NCBI GenBank assembly: GCA_050084515.1
Contig: CM114274.1
Span: 496,001 to 560,000 of the forward strand
Source: Blasia pusilla
Taxonomy: Eukaryota > Marchantiophyta > Marchantiopsida > Blasiales
Direction: 5' to 3'
Length of the DNA stretch: 64,000 bases
Under the pieces are notes generated by a model that saw nothing but the letters and a program-made list of their open reading frames with translations, had not been told where the DNA came from and did not search any database. This document shows, one piece after another, positions 10,550 to 22,565 of the stretch (the first letter of the stretch is position 1; each line of letters starts with the position of its first letter). Made by a program: the position numbers and the translations under genes.

Positions 10550-11095
10550 CTGTAAATCAGCACGTTGGAAACAATGTTAGAAACTAAAGAAGTCGCCTTG
10601 AGAACATTTTCAATAACTGACTTTGGATCAACCTGTTGAAGTCCGACTGGTTGTTTTTTCCCGGACCAACCCATCGCCTTCCGACGGGTTGGTCAGGGAG
10701 AAAACAACCCGTCGGGCTCCGTTGTTTTTGTCCGTGAGCAACCCGTCGGAAGGCGACGGGTTGCTGGCCTAGAGCAGCCCATGCTCGCCTGAGAGCAACC
10801 CGTCGCTATCAGAGGGGTTGCATCCAAAAACCAAAATTAACTGGGAAAAACCAAAAGCAACTGCAACCGGTCGGGTTCCGACGGGTTGCAGGTACACCGC
10901 GGTTTTCCCTGTATGTGGGAAAGATGCAACCCGTCGGAAACCGACGAGTTGCTCTCAGCCGAGCACGGGCTGCTCTAAGCCAGCAACCCGTCGCCTTCCG
11001 ACGGGTTGCTCATGGAAAAAAAAAACCCAGATTGACTCTCATTATACACATCATTAAAATATAATTGAAATTATTGTACAGGAATTGAGCCTTAC
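10550..11095 (-). repeat. Gene B intron 3 with palindrome cluster (E2)
   Basis: About seven palindrome units in 10630-11010, collinear with the E1 intron 3 cluster. Units at 10680-10700 and 10735-10765 have mirrored centres (CGCCTTCCG and CGGAAGGCG). No gene seen. Confidence 0.65.
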
Positions 11096-13101
11096 CCAAA
11101 TCTGACTCGTCGCGGATCGGAGTGGGTACTCATTTTTTATGATCCACGATTGTGCCGTCCTCCACTTTAGCGACCTCTTGAACCACTGGAGGTTGAAGAG
11201 CTTGTCCTTGCTCCCTCCGATCAACACCAAGAAGCAGCCCCTGTCACTCAGATAGGCGTCTGCAAAGGAGAACAAAAGTGCAATCTGGTCATAAGAGAGC
11301 GGCACATTCCACTCAGGTACCTCGTCTGACGGATTCTCGCCCCAAAGTCGCAACCCCGAGGGCAGATCGGCAATCAAGAGATCCACCGCAACCTCTTTGA
11401 CCACTCCATTCATCGTCCAGGCAGCGTGCCCGTTTTGTTGAAGCTTCCGTCCCAGCGTTGTCAATTTTTTGATGGTGGTGTCGACGCTTGAGAATCAAGC
11501 TCTTCGGCTCATCCAAGAAAGGAGTGAATCAAGGAGGACGCTTGTCCGGTCGTTGTTTCTCTGTGTCTTCCCAAGGATGATGGGTCTGTATTCTCCTTGG
11601 GACAACCGGGCACCTCTTGCTTCCGCTTCTCCCTAGCCTGGGGGACGGCTTGTCGGGGTTTCTATGACCTCGAGACTCTGGTGGCATTTTTCGCCGAGGA
11701 CTGGTCCGACCCTCTCTCCCCTTTCGTCCAACGATTCCGCCTCGGCCTTGAATCTTCACCTCTCTTTGGGAAGACTCGGCCTCTGAATTTTTCCCTCCCC
11801 TCGCCTTGCCTTTAAGACCCACTTTGTGGATTTGTCTTTGGTGCGGACCTTGGAAGCCAACTCACTGTCTCGTGGGCTGCTCTTCTGCAACTCCTCCGAA
11901 GAAGTCTTGATCTAGACGAAATTGGGGATGTCGTCTTGTCCCGAGGCCCTTTGCATGATGAAGCACTCGTAAATCCTTATCGGTGATGTCTTTGGTCGTT
12001 GAAGTCGAGCCAAATGGGGCAATTCTCCACCTCCCAATAGGACATGTCTTTGCCCCATCTCCATGTCGTACATGGAGAATGTCTCGCATCCGTGGCGAAG
12101 CCCACAATTTCAAGGCTACCGGTAATTTTCCCCACATACCTGCGTTCTTACACTGGACGAGGTACCTGAAGACCATCTGTTGGGCAACTTTTAGTCGAAC
12201 AGAATCGGCCGTCTGCTCGTGTAGATCTCGCTTCTTCTTCGCTTGATCCCGTTTGTTCCCGTCTACTTCTTTGTCAAGCTCTGCTTGAGGGAGGACGCAA
12301 ACCTTGAACATGGTCTTCAATCCTGGGTTTTTGGTTGGCTTGTCCCGGATGTCGTCGAGCCAAACCTCGAAATCTCCTGAACTTTCAAGGTTTGCTTCCG
12401 GCGGAATGGGCTCTAATCTTCTGAGCTCTGCTTGCAGACCGTCCAGCACGGACTTCCCGATTACCCGCAACGCGTCCCAGAACGACCATTCACGTAGCCA
12501 ATGCGAGATCACTGGATCGGACACACCCGGAGGATGGTGTACCGCCCTCTTCTGGGCCTCTGAGCCCTCGAGACTGATTTTCATCAGTCGTATCCTCCTA
12601 AACTCGCTTCTCCCGGACAACGCAAACCGATGCACGCGATCCAGCGACACTTTCTCCCCAATCCGACCATGCAGATCTTCATCCCTCTTCTGCTGGCGCT
12701 TGATAATCGCCTTCAACTCCTTGTAGAACTCCGGACCAAGTTCGGGGTTGAGAATGCTGATGTATCGCTGCATCTTACTCGCCATGTATTTCGTTGCAGC
12801 AGCTTGGATGAATTTGGCGCGCTCAGACGCAGATACCTTCTCCCTCCGCTCCAGCTCCAGTGCAGCGCTTTTCTTCGCGGCATGTATCTTCGACCAGCAA
12901 AGGATGGTTACGGCTGCATCTTGAGAAATAAACTTATTTGCCCAAGTTTTCTTCTTAATCTGAGCACCCTTTGCAAGCATCTGATTGACAAGGACATCGC
13001 CCAAGAACCCCTTGTACTCTCCCGGGTGCGTCGTAAGCACCTTCCTCACCCGATCGCAGTCCTGGATCCAGCGGTGGGTGACATTCCCCTCCGATACAAT
13101 C
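11096..13101 (-). pseudogene. Gene B exon 3 with longest open segment (E2)
   Basis: A clean GTGCAG acceptor at 13102 is followed by an open frame of 415 codons (13109-11862). It covers the unknown domain: RVRKVLTTHPGEYKGFLGD, KKTWANKFISQDAAVTILCW, HRFALSGRSEFRRIRLMKIS, SHWLREWSFWDALRV and FKVCVLPQAELDKEVDGNK. After this the frame shifts repeatedly. The methyltransferase motif IV block (VDLLIADLPSGLRLWGENPS, then SYDQIALLFSFADAYLSDRG) is readable in 11464-11054. The donor is GTAAGG. The unknown domain has many W, R and K residues and predicted helices, but I recognise no family. Confidence 0.7.
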
Positions 13102-13165
13102 CTGCACATCCAAACTCAATCCGTCAGGAAATTACATGGGTTCGTGCAACCCGTCGGACTCCGAC
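13102..13165 (-). repeat. Gene B intron 2, part left of the retrotransposon (E2)
   Basis: Short intron remnant containing half of a palindrome (GCAACCCGTCGGACTCCGAC) whose right half continues at 20480 after the inserted Ty3/gypsy element. Confidence 0.7.
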
Positions 13166-14149
13166 TGTCGTGGGCCTACTCTCCTTGAACGTTAATCTTG
13201 TTTGTTGCGAAGCGCAGCGTCGTTGAGGGTCACGCTCTCAACGCTGATCTGCATCCAAACACGCACCGGTTAGTCGGGTCTTTCCGAGTTCTCGTCTCGG
13301 ACTCTCTCTTCAAGCTCAACCTTCCTAGTTTCGCGGTTTCCAACACGGGCAAGTCTCAAAGACTTGGGACAGATTTTCTGGTCGGTTCGGGAACTGAAAC
13401 GGCGTCTCGCGCCTTAGCGGTTCCAATGTCCGATGAACATCCAATGAGTTCCTCACCAAGACTCGCAAGTGAATTGGTTGGAATCCAAGTGTGGCGTACA
13501 AAGTCCACTCCTTGGATCAGGTTTGGGTTTGGGTTTCGCGCCAAACTCCCGTTTCATCCGTGCCTCAAACGCCGTTTGGCGCCCAAAGTGGGGTTTCGTT
13601 TCCGAGACATCTCAGAGAAGGTACTCCCCTTACTAGTACTTCTGGGGATCTCCGGGGCCCCTACATTTAGGAAAGACACCGGGCCCCAATTGGCCCTCAA
13701 CCCGATTGCTCTCTGAATCGTTTTCGGCCAATATCTCAGCCTGTACTTATGCGTTTGCTGAGATCTTTGGTGCGTTGGAAGCGTCTCAAGATCAGCTTTC
13801 CAACGCGCCCTTACTTGTCCCGAACGCATCTCGGAGCTCAACGTTATGGTCCTAAACACAGTCAGATTCTCCCAAACGCTAGCCGTGTTCCAAATGGTTC
13901 TCACCTCCTTGGCAACCAACCTCCGAGACTCAACTCATCTCAAGTCTCGGCTCGCGTTTGGTCTAGGTTTCTGGTCGCGACCACTAACGCATGAAATGCA
14001 CAACTCTGTTCCACGTTTCGTCTCTTAGACTTTTCCAAGAGACTCTTCCAAACGCTCTCCAAAGCGCAAACCTCGGGCGTGAGTTCCTTTGAGTTTCGAT
14101 GTTTCGCTTGGCGCGTATTTGGTGTTGTTTGGTTATGAGGGTCGCGACA
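13166..14149 (-). repeat. 3' LTR of the Ty3/gypsy element
   Basis: 984-bp LTR, left copy on the plus strand and therefore the 3' LTR of the minus-strand element. It starts TGTCGTGGGCC and ends GGGTCGCGACA, matching 19487-20479 along its length with scattered indels, for example near 13220, 13275 and 13470. Confidence 0.93.
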
Positions 14150-14163
14150 CTCACCCCTCCTTA
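14150..14163 (-). promoter_or_regulatory. Polypurine tract
   Basis: On the minus strand the sequence AAGGAGGGGTGAG directly abuts the TGTCG start of the 3' LTR, the expected place for plus-strand DNA priming. Confidence 0.8.
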
Positions 14164-14842
14164 GAAGGTTGATGTCCTCATCAACGCAAACCTTATTGAT
14201 GTTAAGTTCGGGAAGCCGACCCTTAACACGTAATCGCGTTCGGTAGCTAACCCGCAATTCCTCTTTTGGGCTTAAGTCTTAGGTTTGTCGCTAAAAGCAC
14301 TTAGACTTATTAGCTTCTCGCTTTCGATGAGCCTAGACTAGTTCTCGCCAAACTAATCTAACTATCAAAATAAGCTCACTAAGTGCAACCTAACACTTCA
14401 CTCACTATTTGTAAACAACCACTTTGTCTACCTAGCCAACTCATTACTACTTTTGGGTCACTGTATTCCACCTAGGCGCGTCACTAAGTTCAGTCATGAA
14501 ACATGAATGAGATCACCACAAACCCCAAGACAGACTCATCTGCCCCGCCGACGTTAGGGCGAGCCCAAATGCTAGTACTTCAACACTTGGTCTTGATCTA
14601 GATGCCTTATCTCGAATACAAGCTCTCACCTCAAATACTCATTGTTTGGTCTCCTTGACTTACATCCTAAGCATATGAAGAACTACTCATTGCCTTGCAC
14701 AAACCAAACTCAAAATTACAATACAAGCATCGAATCTCCAAATCCATGTCTTCTTTATTGCAACAACTAAACCTTTCTAGTTACAACGGGTTATCGGCCC
14801 AAGCTTTCCGGTCACAAGTTATGTCCATTGCTTCACCATGTA
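14164..14842 (-). other. Untranslated 3' part of the Ty3/gypsy element
   Basis: Between the pol stop at 14843-14845 and the polypurine tract. I see no coding capacity and no repeat of note. Confidence 0.6.
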
Positions 14843-15300
14843 CTAACGCACGTGCCTTTCTTGCATCCATCTGAAGTCACGCAATGCTTCTTGCGCATGT
14901 TCTAGATCCGCCTCCGCAATCCAAGTCGCCTCTTTCACATGATAGCCTTTCCACTTGACCAAGTACTCGTACTTGGTGGCCCTACGTCTGGAACGCAGAA
15001 TAGTCTCAACCTCGAACTCTGGTTCCTCATTTCGATGACCGGTTGTGGTCTCAACATCCTCCTTCGCTCCGGACGCACATTCTCTTGAAGATACTTCTTC
15101 AATAATGACACATGGAAAGTCGGGTGAATCTTGAACTCGTTTGGCAGCTCCAACGTGTACACATCCTCAAACGGCCTTGCCTTGATCACATACGGTCCAG
15201 CATACTTGGCTGACAATTTCGCAGACAATTCTTTCGGAAGAGTGAGATTCTTAACACTCAACCACACTTGTTCCCCAACTTGAAACTCACATGGCGCCGA
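14843..15300 (-). pseudogene. Integrase C-terminal region and chromodomain (Ty3/gypsy)
   Basis: The frame 15267-14935 gives the integrase tail (KLSAKYAGPYVIKARPF, then HPTFHVSLLKKY). A shift near 15010 moves the continuation to another frame: FEVETILRSRR, YEYLVKWKGYHVKEATW and EADLEHAQEAL. YLVKWKGY...TW is the classical chromodomain core. The stop is TAG at 14843-14845. Chromodomains on integrase are known to steer Ty3/gypsy chromoviruses to modified chromatin. Confidence 0.85.
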
Positions 15301-16170
15301 CTTTTGTTAGCATGCTTTACGTACCTTAGTTGAGCCTTGGCGAGACTTTCTCTCTTCGCTCTTGTCGTTCTCTGCATTTCCACTCACAAACATTCCGCCG
15401 TTGCTTGACGAGTGTGTGTCGATGTATTGCCCTTCGAAAAGAGCTAAGTCAAGAGGCCCTTCGGTTCTCTTTGATACGCGGAAAAACGGAGATTCTCGGT
15501 TGCGAGAATGCTTAGTCGAGTTGTAACAATACTCAGCCATACTTAACCACTTGGCCCAATCTCTTTGGTCCGCACTCACGTAATTCCGTAAGTATTGGTT
15601 TTACGATCGAGTTTATTTTTTCCGTTTGCCCATCCGTTTGAGGATGGAAGGCCGTACTAAAAAGCTGAGTTTGGTCCGGAACCTCCTGAATAGATGTTTC
15701 CAAAAGGCACGGTAAACTTCGGATCCCGATCGGACACAATGCTCCTAGGCAATCCGTGCGACGCCACCAACCATCCAGGAATAGTCGGAAGTCGCGAGGC
15801 CGTCGCGAGACTCTCTCGTCGGCACAAACCTCCCCAACTTGCTAAACCGATCAACTATCACAAGTATAGCGTTGCATCCCTCGGTTCGGGAGACTCGTAA
15901 TGAAATCCATGCTAATGCTTTGCAAGGGTCCCTCCGGATTGGCAAAGGATGAAGTAAACCTTGTTTCTTCGCATAAGACACGCAGTTCGCTGGCGAGTCA
16001 CGCATGTTTTCACATATTGAGCAACATCTTCCTTCATGTTGGGCGGAAGAACCTCTTAGACAAAACAAAGCAAGAGTGGATTTCTCCCTTTGTGTCCCGC
16101 CAAAGGTCCATCATGACATTCCACAAACACCTTGGTTCGTAGCTTGCCTTGCCCTACATAGATCCTGCTC
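15301..16170 (-). pseudogene. Integrase (Ty3/gypsy)
   Basis: Several short minus-strand frames together carry the integrase core: VKTC..RQR from the zinc region near 16000, MDFI with the first catalytic Asp near 15900, VIVDRFSKLGRFVPT, IVSDRDPKF with the second Asp, and FHPQTDGQTEKIN with the catalytic Glu near 15640. At least three frameshifts break the gene. Confidence 0.85.
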
Positions 16171-17052
16171 GCTTAAACCTTAGCAAGCCGTGTCTCAAAC
16201 TCAGATTGGCCACCTTCTCGCCCGCTTTAACTTCCCAAGGTACTCCTCGCTTGCTCATCCTTCATGTATCCTTCACGAATCCTTCTTTCCAGTGTCTGTT
16301 TCATTAGGGAACATTGCTCTCAACACTTGTGTCGTCAATGGCATGTGTTCATCCTGCGACTTAACGATCCGGAATGACATTGTCCTTCCCGGCTTGTGGA
16401 TTAGCTCCACATTCATCAACGCCAAGGTATCATGCCACCGAAGTTTTTTGGCGCCACGCGATCCGGGTCTCAAAATACTTGAGCGATATGTTATCGGTGA
16501 ATACTCGAGTCTGTGAAGTCCCAAATAGTGACGCCACTTCCTCAAGCAATGAACCACCGCAAACAACTCTTTCTCATGAGTAGGCCATCTCCTTTCGGTG
16601 TCGGTCAGCTTGTTGCTTTCGTATGCTCTGAGTCTCCTTTTTGCACCAACATTCCTGCAATCGCGAAATCACTAGCATCCGTGTGCACCTCGAACGGTTG
16701 TTCAAACTCCGGCGATTTCAGAATCGGTTCTGCGAGAGGATCTCTTTGACTCGATTGAACGCTTTATCCACTTCCTCGGTCCATGTAGTATTGGCAAACT
16801 TTGCGGTCCAATCCGTGAGAGGTTTCACTATGCCCGAAAATTCTTCACGTATGTCCGTAAATCGATGACTCCGATGAACCTTCGCATCCCCTTCATGTGG
16901 AAGGCGGTTCCCATTCGGCAATCGCGCTCACCTTTTCCATGTCTGGACTCACTCCATCCGACGACCACATGTCCCAAGAACTTGATCTTCGTCAAACCGA
17001 ACTCACTCTTATCCGCATTCGCATACGACTTGTTTGTTCGCGCCTAAGTTTC
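16171..17052 (-). pseudogene. RNase H region and RT C-terminus (Ty3/gypsy)
   Basis: Frames in this region recall the RT thumb (FANTTWTEEVDKAFNRVKEI) and the RNase H end (FTDNISLKYFETRI near 16480, followed by a W/E-rich tail). Stops and shifts are frequent. The order fits between RT and integrase. Confidence 0.75.
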
Positions 17053-18360
17053 TCAAACACCGTCTTCAAATGTCGAAGCGTGCTCCTCTAGTGTTTTCGA
17101 ATAGATGAGTATGTCATCTATATAGATGATCACAAACTCATCCGTCTCCTTGTGAAAGATGGAGTTCATCAAAGTGGTAAACGTCGGAGGCGCATTACAA
17201 AGACCAAAAGGCATTACTACAAACTCGAACGAACGTATCTCGTCCCTACAGGTCTTCTCTACATTCGCCCGGCAATCCGATCGATAATATCCTGATTTCA
17301 GGTCAATCCAGCTGAAATACTTGGCACCCGACAATCGATCAAAGAGGTCATCCATCCTCGGTAGAGGATAGTTATTCCTTACCGTCACTTTATTCAGCGC
17401 CCGATAATCAACACAGAGTCTCAACTTCCCATCCTTCTTCTTGACAAAGAGGACGGGCGCCCCATAAGGTGACTTGCTCGTTCGGATGTAACCCCTCTCT
17501 AGGAGTTCACCCAACTGTTTCTTCAACTCAGCAAGTTCCTCTTGATTCAACCTATATGGTGCCTTTGAAGGTGGTTGAGATCCTGGTATCACCTCAATCT
17601 TATGATCAACCGCCCTATGTGGTGGCAACTCAGTCGGAAGCTCCTTAGTCAACACATCTTCAAATTCTTTCACAACTCTCTTGAGTGTTTCAGGGATCTC
17701 CCTTGAAGCTGAGTTCTGATCTCTGCATCTTGCGCTTGCATCATCCTCTACTCGTCTCATCAAGCAAAGGAATCCTTCCTCTAACTCGGCCAAACTCGTC
17801 CTCGTGATGGCGTTCACCAACTCCGTCTTTCTAGGCACCTCACGAACCAATCTGACGTCCGTCCGTTTGCCGTTAACCAAGACGCTTAACCTCAAAGGTC
17901 TCCGCCTCAGTTCCACCTCATACGCATCCAAGAACGTGTTCCCCAAGACTCCGTCGATACCGTCCATCTCGCAAACTGTAAAATTCTCCTTCAACTCAAA
18001 CACTCCGCATCTCACAACTAGCCCTAAAACCAGATCTGATGTCTGGTGGGATTTTCCTCCCGCGAATCCTACCCTAATGGGTTCATCCGCTTTGGTGGTT
18101 GGCAATCCCAACGTTTTACGATTCTCGGACTCAAGAATGAGTCGGCACTTTGTATCAACGAGCAACATCACATCGCGATTAGCGATCTTGGATCCTAGGT
18201 AAACCAAATTGGGCGTTCTCTTGGTGACTTGTAGAGATGTATCTAGATCTCCCTCCGATAAATGCTTAGCGGCAAACGCAATCATACTCGGTTTACTAAC
18301 CTTGGGCCTCACACAATCCTTAGCCATATGCCCGGGTTCGCCACAATTATAACAAATCAC
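17053..18360 (-). pseudogene. Zinc knuckle, protease and reverse transcriptase (Ty3/gypsy pol)
   Basis: A 435-codon open frame. It starts at the CCHC zinc knuckle [14 protein letters not shown]. It then has an aspartic protease domain with the active-site triplet altered (LLVDTKC instead of DTG/DSG) and the late [12 protein letters not shown] segment. Reverse transcriptase follows: [62 protein letters not shown] and the catalytic YIDD box near residue 415. The frame is lost just downstream. The altered protease triplet by itself would inactivate polyprotein processing. Confidence 0.92.
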
Positions 18361-19267
18361 TTTGGCATTCGTTGACTTTCAGAACGGCGGCCCCTTCGGC
18401 AGCGTTGAGTTCCACTCGTTTCGCCACTGGAGGCGAGAGACCCTCCGTGGTCGCGCTCACCCCATTCCAAACCCTCTTGGATGTCCCTTTATTCTTCTCA
18501 GAATTTAGAAAAACTTTTTTTGTCTCAAAGGGTTTGGTGTTGGACCTCATCGTCCCCAATCCGCTCGGCTAGTCTCAAGAGGTCCGCGACGTCTCGGGAT
18601 GTGAGGCATACGAAAGAGAGCCTTCGGCACTCGGTTTGAGCCCACTTAGGAAGATCACCTTTTTAGTATGTTCATCCGTGGAAAGTGCACTCATGAGCGC
18701 ACTAAACTCTCGCACATAAGCACCAAGTGATCCACTCTGGCGCAACCTCACCACCTCCATGCCATCGCGGTACTCCTGATATTCCGGAGTGAATCGGTTC
18801 CCAATCAACTCCTTGAAATCTTCCCAACTCAACGTTTTCCCCGACCTAGATGTTCTTTCCGGTGAGCCGTCCACCAATGGAGAGCGTGATCCTTGTAAAC
18901 GTGACCGCCATGATCACCTTGTCTTGTTCATCGCCTTTGCGCTTCGAAATAGAGTTCGAGTTCGTTAGAAACTCGCTCACTTTCCGAGAACGCCCCATTC
19001 TGTGAATGGCGTTGGCAAATTAGTCTTACAAAGCTTCTTGCCGTAACTAGAGGCTCCATTTGACTTGAATTCCGAGATCACCTTGCTCTGTTCAGCCATC
19101 TGGTCCGCCATCACCTTCATCAATCCCATCATTTGGGTATAAAAGGCCGGATCGTTTAAGTTTGGACCCGAAGGTCCCGCGGAAAGATTTTCGGTTGGAA
19201 CATCCTCATGTCTGGGACTCGGCACTTCGGGAGTCGCAAATTCCACCTCCGGCTCTCGGTCCGTCAT
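18361..19267 (-). pseudogene. Gag (Ty3/gypsy)
   Basis: Starts MTDREPEVEFATPEV at 19267 and includes the capsid-like retrotrans-gag segment SWEDFKELIGNRFTPEYQEY, then VRLRQSGSLGAYVREFSALM (18877-18575). A basic tail leads to the zinc knuckle. Two frame changes, near 18980 and 18570, separate the pieces. A further 73-codon frame at 19485-19264 upstream is basic and may be a leader ORF. Confidence 0.8.
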
Positions 19268-19471
19268 TGATTAAATCTCTTGGCTTCTTTTGTTTGACTC
19301 GCGGTTTCCTCGGTTCTTCGCCCTTGGTCGCCATTTGCGAGTCGTCGCCTTTTCTCAGATCTCCTCCTCGCCTCTTGCGTTCCTCCTCGGCGTCGCGGTC
19401 TTCCGGCTACCTTGAGTTCTCCCCAAACGTCCAGATCTTCAACGACCCCAAGTTCACCCTCATCAAGGAAT

Positions 19472-19484
19472 TGCTCTGATACCA
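19472..19484 (-). promoter_or_regulatory. Primer binding site, initiator-Met tRNA type
   Basis: Minus-strand TGGTATCAGAGCA begins 2 nt inside the 5' LTR. This is the plant-type complement of the initiator-Met tRNA 3' end and confirms the element's orientation. Confidence 0.88.
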
Positions 19485-19486
19485 CG

Positions 19487-20479
19487 TGTCGTGGGCCTAC
19501 TCTCCTTGAACGTTAATCTTGTTTGTTGCGGAAGCGTGCGTTCAGTAGGTCACGCTCTCAACGCTGATCTGCATCCAAACACGCACTTCGGTTAGTCGGG
19601 TCTTTCCGAGTTCTCGTCTCGGACTCTCTCTTCAAGCTCAACCTTCCTAGTTTCGCGGTTTCCAACACGGGCAAGTCTCGAAAGACTTGGGGACAGACTT
19701 TCTGGTCGGTTCGGGAACTGAAACGGCGTCTCGCGCCTAAGCGGTTCCAATCGTCCGATGAACATCCAATGAGTTCCTCACCAAGACTCGCACGAAGTGA
19801 ATCTCGGGTTGGAATCCAAGTGTGCGCATAAAGTCCACTCCTTGGATCAGGTTTGGGTTTGGGTTTCGCGCCAAACTCCCGTTTCATCCGTGCCTCAAAC
19901 GCCGTTTGGCGCCCAAAGTGGGGTTTCGTTTCCCGAGACATCTCAGAGAAGGTACTCCCCTTACTAGTACTTCTGGGGATCTCCGGGGCCCCTACATTTA
20001 GGGAAAGACACCGGGCCCCTCCATTGGCCCTCAACCCGATTGCTCTCTGAATCGTTTTCGGCCAATATCTCAGCCTGTACTTATGCGTTTGCTGAGATCT
20101 TTGGTGCGTTGGAAGCGTCTCAAGATCAGCTTTCCAACGCGCCCTTTGTCCCGAACGCATCTCGGAGCTCAACGTTATGGTCCTAAACACAGTCAGATTC
20201 TCCCAAACGCTAGCCGTGTTCCAAACGGTTCTCACCTCCTTGGCAACCAACCTCCGAGACTCAACTCATCTCAAGTCTCGCTCGCGTTTGGTCTAGGTTT
20301 CTGGTCGCGACCACTAACGCATGAAATGCACAACTCATTCCACGTTTCGTCTCTTAGACTTTTCCAAGAGACTCTTCCAAACGCTCTCCAAAGCGCAAAC
20401 CTCGCGGCGTGAGTTCCTTTGAGTTCTGATGTTTCGCTTGGCGCGTATTTGGTGTTGTTTGGTTATGAGGGTCGCGACA
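19487..20479 (-). repeat. 5' LTR of the Ty3/gypsy element
   Basis: 993-bp LTR, TGTCG...CGACA, partner of 13166-14149. As the 5' LTR of the minus-strand element it would hold the promoter; I did not identify a convincing TATA box. Confidence 0.93.
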
Positions 20480-21097
20480 CCGACGGGTCGTCACAGCTCA
20501 AGGTCGGATTCTAGCAACGAGCTAAATGGTGCAACCCGTCGGAGTCCGATGGATTGCATTCAGATTTGTTAATGCCTGGTAAGCAAACCGTCGGAGTCTG
20601 GCGGGTTGATCGACAGCCGCCTTGTTAGGATGTTTTTTGAAGAATGCAACTCGTCGGATTGCGACTGTTTTTGGCCGAAATCAACCCGTCGGACTCCGAC
20701 GGGTTGATTTGGGGAAAAATAGCTTCTAGGAAAGCAACCCGTCGGACTCCGATGGGTTGCTTTGGGGAAAAAACCTTCTAAACCTGCAGTCACTCGAACA
20801 ACTCGTCGGAGTCCGACGAGTTGCATTCTTCAAAAACATCGACAAAGGCGGCTGTCGAGCAACCCGTCGGACTCCGACGGTTTGCTTTGGGCCAAAAACT
20901 AGTTAAATCTATGGTCAATCAAACAAGTCGTCGGAGTCCGACGAGTTGCAATCTTAAAAAAACATCCGAAAAAGCGTGCAGTCGAGCAACCCGTCGGAGT
21001 CCGACGAGTTGCTTTCGGCAAAAACAAACCTAACCCATTCATCAATCGAGCAACTCGTCGGAGTCCGACAAGTTGGGTAAGTGTTAAAGATACTCAC
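20480..21097 (-). repeat. Gene B intron 2 palindrome array, right of the retrotransposon (E2)
   Basis: Continuation of the intron interrupted at 13165. About eleven palindromes at 50-60-bp spacing, matching the E1 array unit by unit with occasional arm changes, e.g. CAACTCGTCGGA / TCCGACGAGTTG at 20797-20823. Confidence 0.85.
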
Positions 21098-21563
21098 GTG
21101 TTCATGGCATGCATTGCCATCTCCACCGTCGCCATGTGATGAGGGAATGGGTGAAGGACCACTGCCTTCACGCAGAAATGTGCCTCCAATGAGTTGGGCG
21201 CTCCTCCGCAAACTTGGTCTCGCCATGAACTCGTGATTTCCATCCCGAGATGAAGAAATGCAGATTCCTCATCCAGCTGAATTCCGTGCCCTCGACTTGC
21301 CTTCTGAAATCCTGGTCTCGCATCCTCCAGAATGTGTCGAGCTTTTCCAAGTCCTCCTCGGTAACCAGAGCTTGGGTTCCATGCTCGTCGTAAGGCTGAA
21401 CATAGAAGGGAGGAAAGTTGTCGACGTGAGGGATGTCGCCGCCGATTGTTTTAACCCGCGATGTCCTCGTCGGACTGAATTTCGCGGACGTATTCCATTG
21501 TCCGCAATCGCGAGTGGAATCCTCGGGCGTTGTGGCCCTCCATGAGTGCCATCCGCTTTACCA
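21098..21563 (-). pseudogene. Gene B exon 2 (E2)
   Basis: Ends at the GTGAGTATC donor; the acceptor CTGACAG is degraded to CGACATG. Readable pieces include MEKLDTFWRMRDQDFRRQVE and EFSWMRNLHFF. Several 1-4-nt indels separate them. Confidence 0.55.
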
Positions 21564-21652
21564 CATGTCGAACCGGGACAAGAGGAATAAGCTACACTGA
21601 AATCCCAATGAATTGCAATTCACATAATTCAAAAAACCAGATCCTCTCTTAC

Positions 21653-22275
21653 CCGCTTTCGAAAATGGGGTCGGTTTCTTGACCAGCTAACTTGTCCGAG
21701 ATGAAGTGGAAAATCGACTGGGAACTCCTCGATCCGATAGAGGTCGATGTCCTCCGCCGGGCTTGGAGTCGAGAATGACCGCTCTCCGGCTTCTTCGGCC
21801 ATTTCCACCATCTCCACGTTGGCGGTCCTCATGACCTCGTCGTCATCGATTTCAACTTCTCTTGTTTCCACTATGTTGATTGTGTCCCGGACCGTGGGGA
21901 CATTTCCATCTCAACACTTGCGGTTGGACGGGCAGGGCTATCGTCAATGGCTATCGCTTTTTCCCTCCTCGCTTCAGCCAATTCTGCCCTCCTCACCGAC
22001 CCGTCCAGACGCTTCTTTTCTCTCTTTTCGTCGGCGATCCTTTTCTTCAAGGCCTGCGACGTCTAAGTCTCTGCGTTCTGTTTATCTAGCGCCTCTTGAA
22101 CACGTCTTGCAAGAAGCACTTGGTTGTGCATCTCCGCTTTCCTTTCCCGCTCCTCGATTTCATGCTGCCTTATTTCATTCGCCGAACGAGGCCCAGGAGA
22201 AGCTGACGTAGGAGTCCTAATGGACTTCTGAGTGAAGCTCCCAGACTTGTTGGCTTGTGATTTTTTCCTCGTCAT
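21653..22275 (-). pseudogene. Gene B exon 1 (E2)
   Basis: Starts MTRKKSQANKSGSFTQKSIR (22275). The coiled-coil part EIEERERKAEMHNQVLLARR and EALDKQN is followed by a TAG where other copies have Glu. The acidic C-terminal part reads EIDDDEVMRTANVEMVEMAE, EDIDLYRIEEFPVDF. The exon ends at the GTAAGAGAGG donor after a small insertion near 21657. This is nearly full length, unlike the E1 version. Confidence 0.65.
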
Positions 22276-22565
22276 TTTTTCCGGAAATGCCTCCACCTAT
22301 GTGCACGACGAATCCCTTGATCAATCGCCTTGCTGATGTCGAGATGGGAGCTTGAATCGCCTTGATGGGTAGCTCGATTCGTCCCGCGATCGCTCGGTCG
22401 AACCGTCTCGCTGTCGTTGCGTTGAACGGTCTCGCTCTCGTTCCCTCCTATCGACTCGCGATGTAACGCCGTGTGAAATTCCCCTTCGTATCTGATCAGC
22501 TGCTGCGCGGGAGAGTGAGGAATGAAGATCGCGAAATGAGAAACCGGAAATGAGCAATTTCTGCC

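Larger units (their letters stand above)
13166..20479 (-). mobile_element. Ty3/gypsy LTR retrotransposon with chromodomain (chromovirus-like)
   Basis: A complete but decayed element of 7.3 kb on the minus strand, inserted in intron 2 of gene B copy E2. Boundaries are exact: TGTCG...CGACA LTR ends and a 5-bp target duplication CCGAC at 13161-13165 and 20480-20484. The minus-strand order is LTR, PBS, gag, CCHC knuckle, protease, reverse transcriptase, RNase H, integrase, chromodomain, purine tract, LTR. That order and the chromodomain place it in Ty3/gypsy. Coding frames are broken by many indels, and the LTRs differ in length (984 and 993 bp), so it is not recent or is poorly assembled. Confidence 0.93.
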
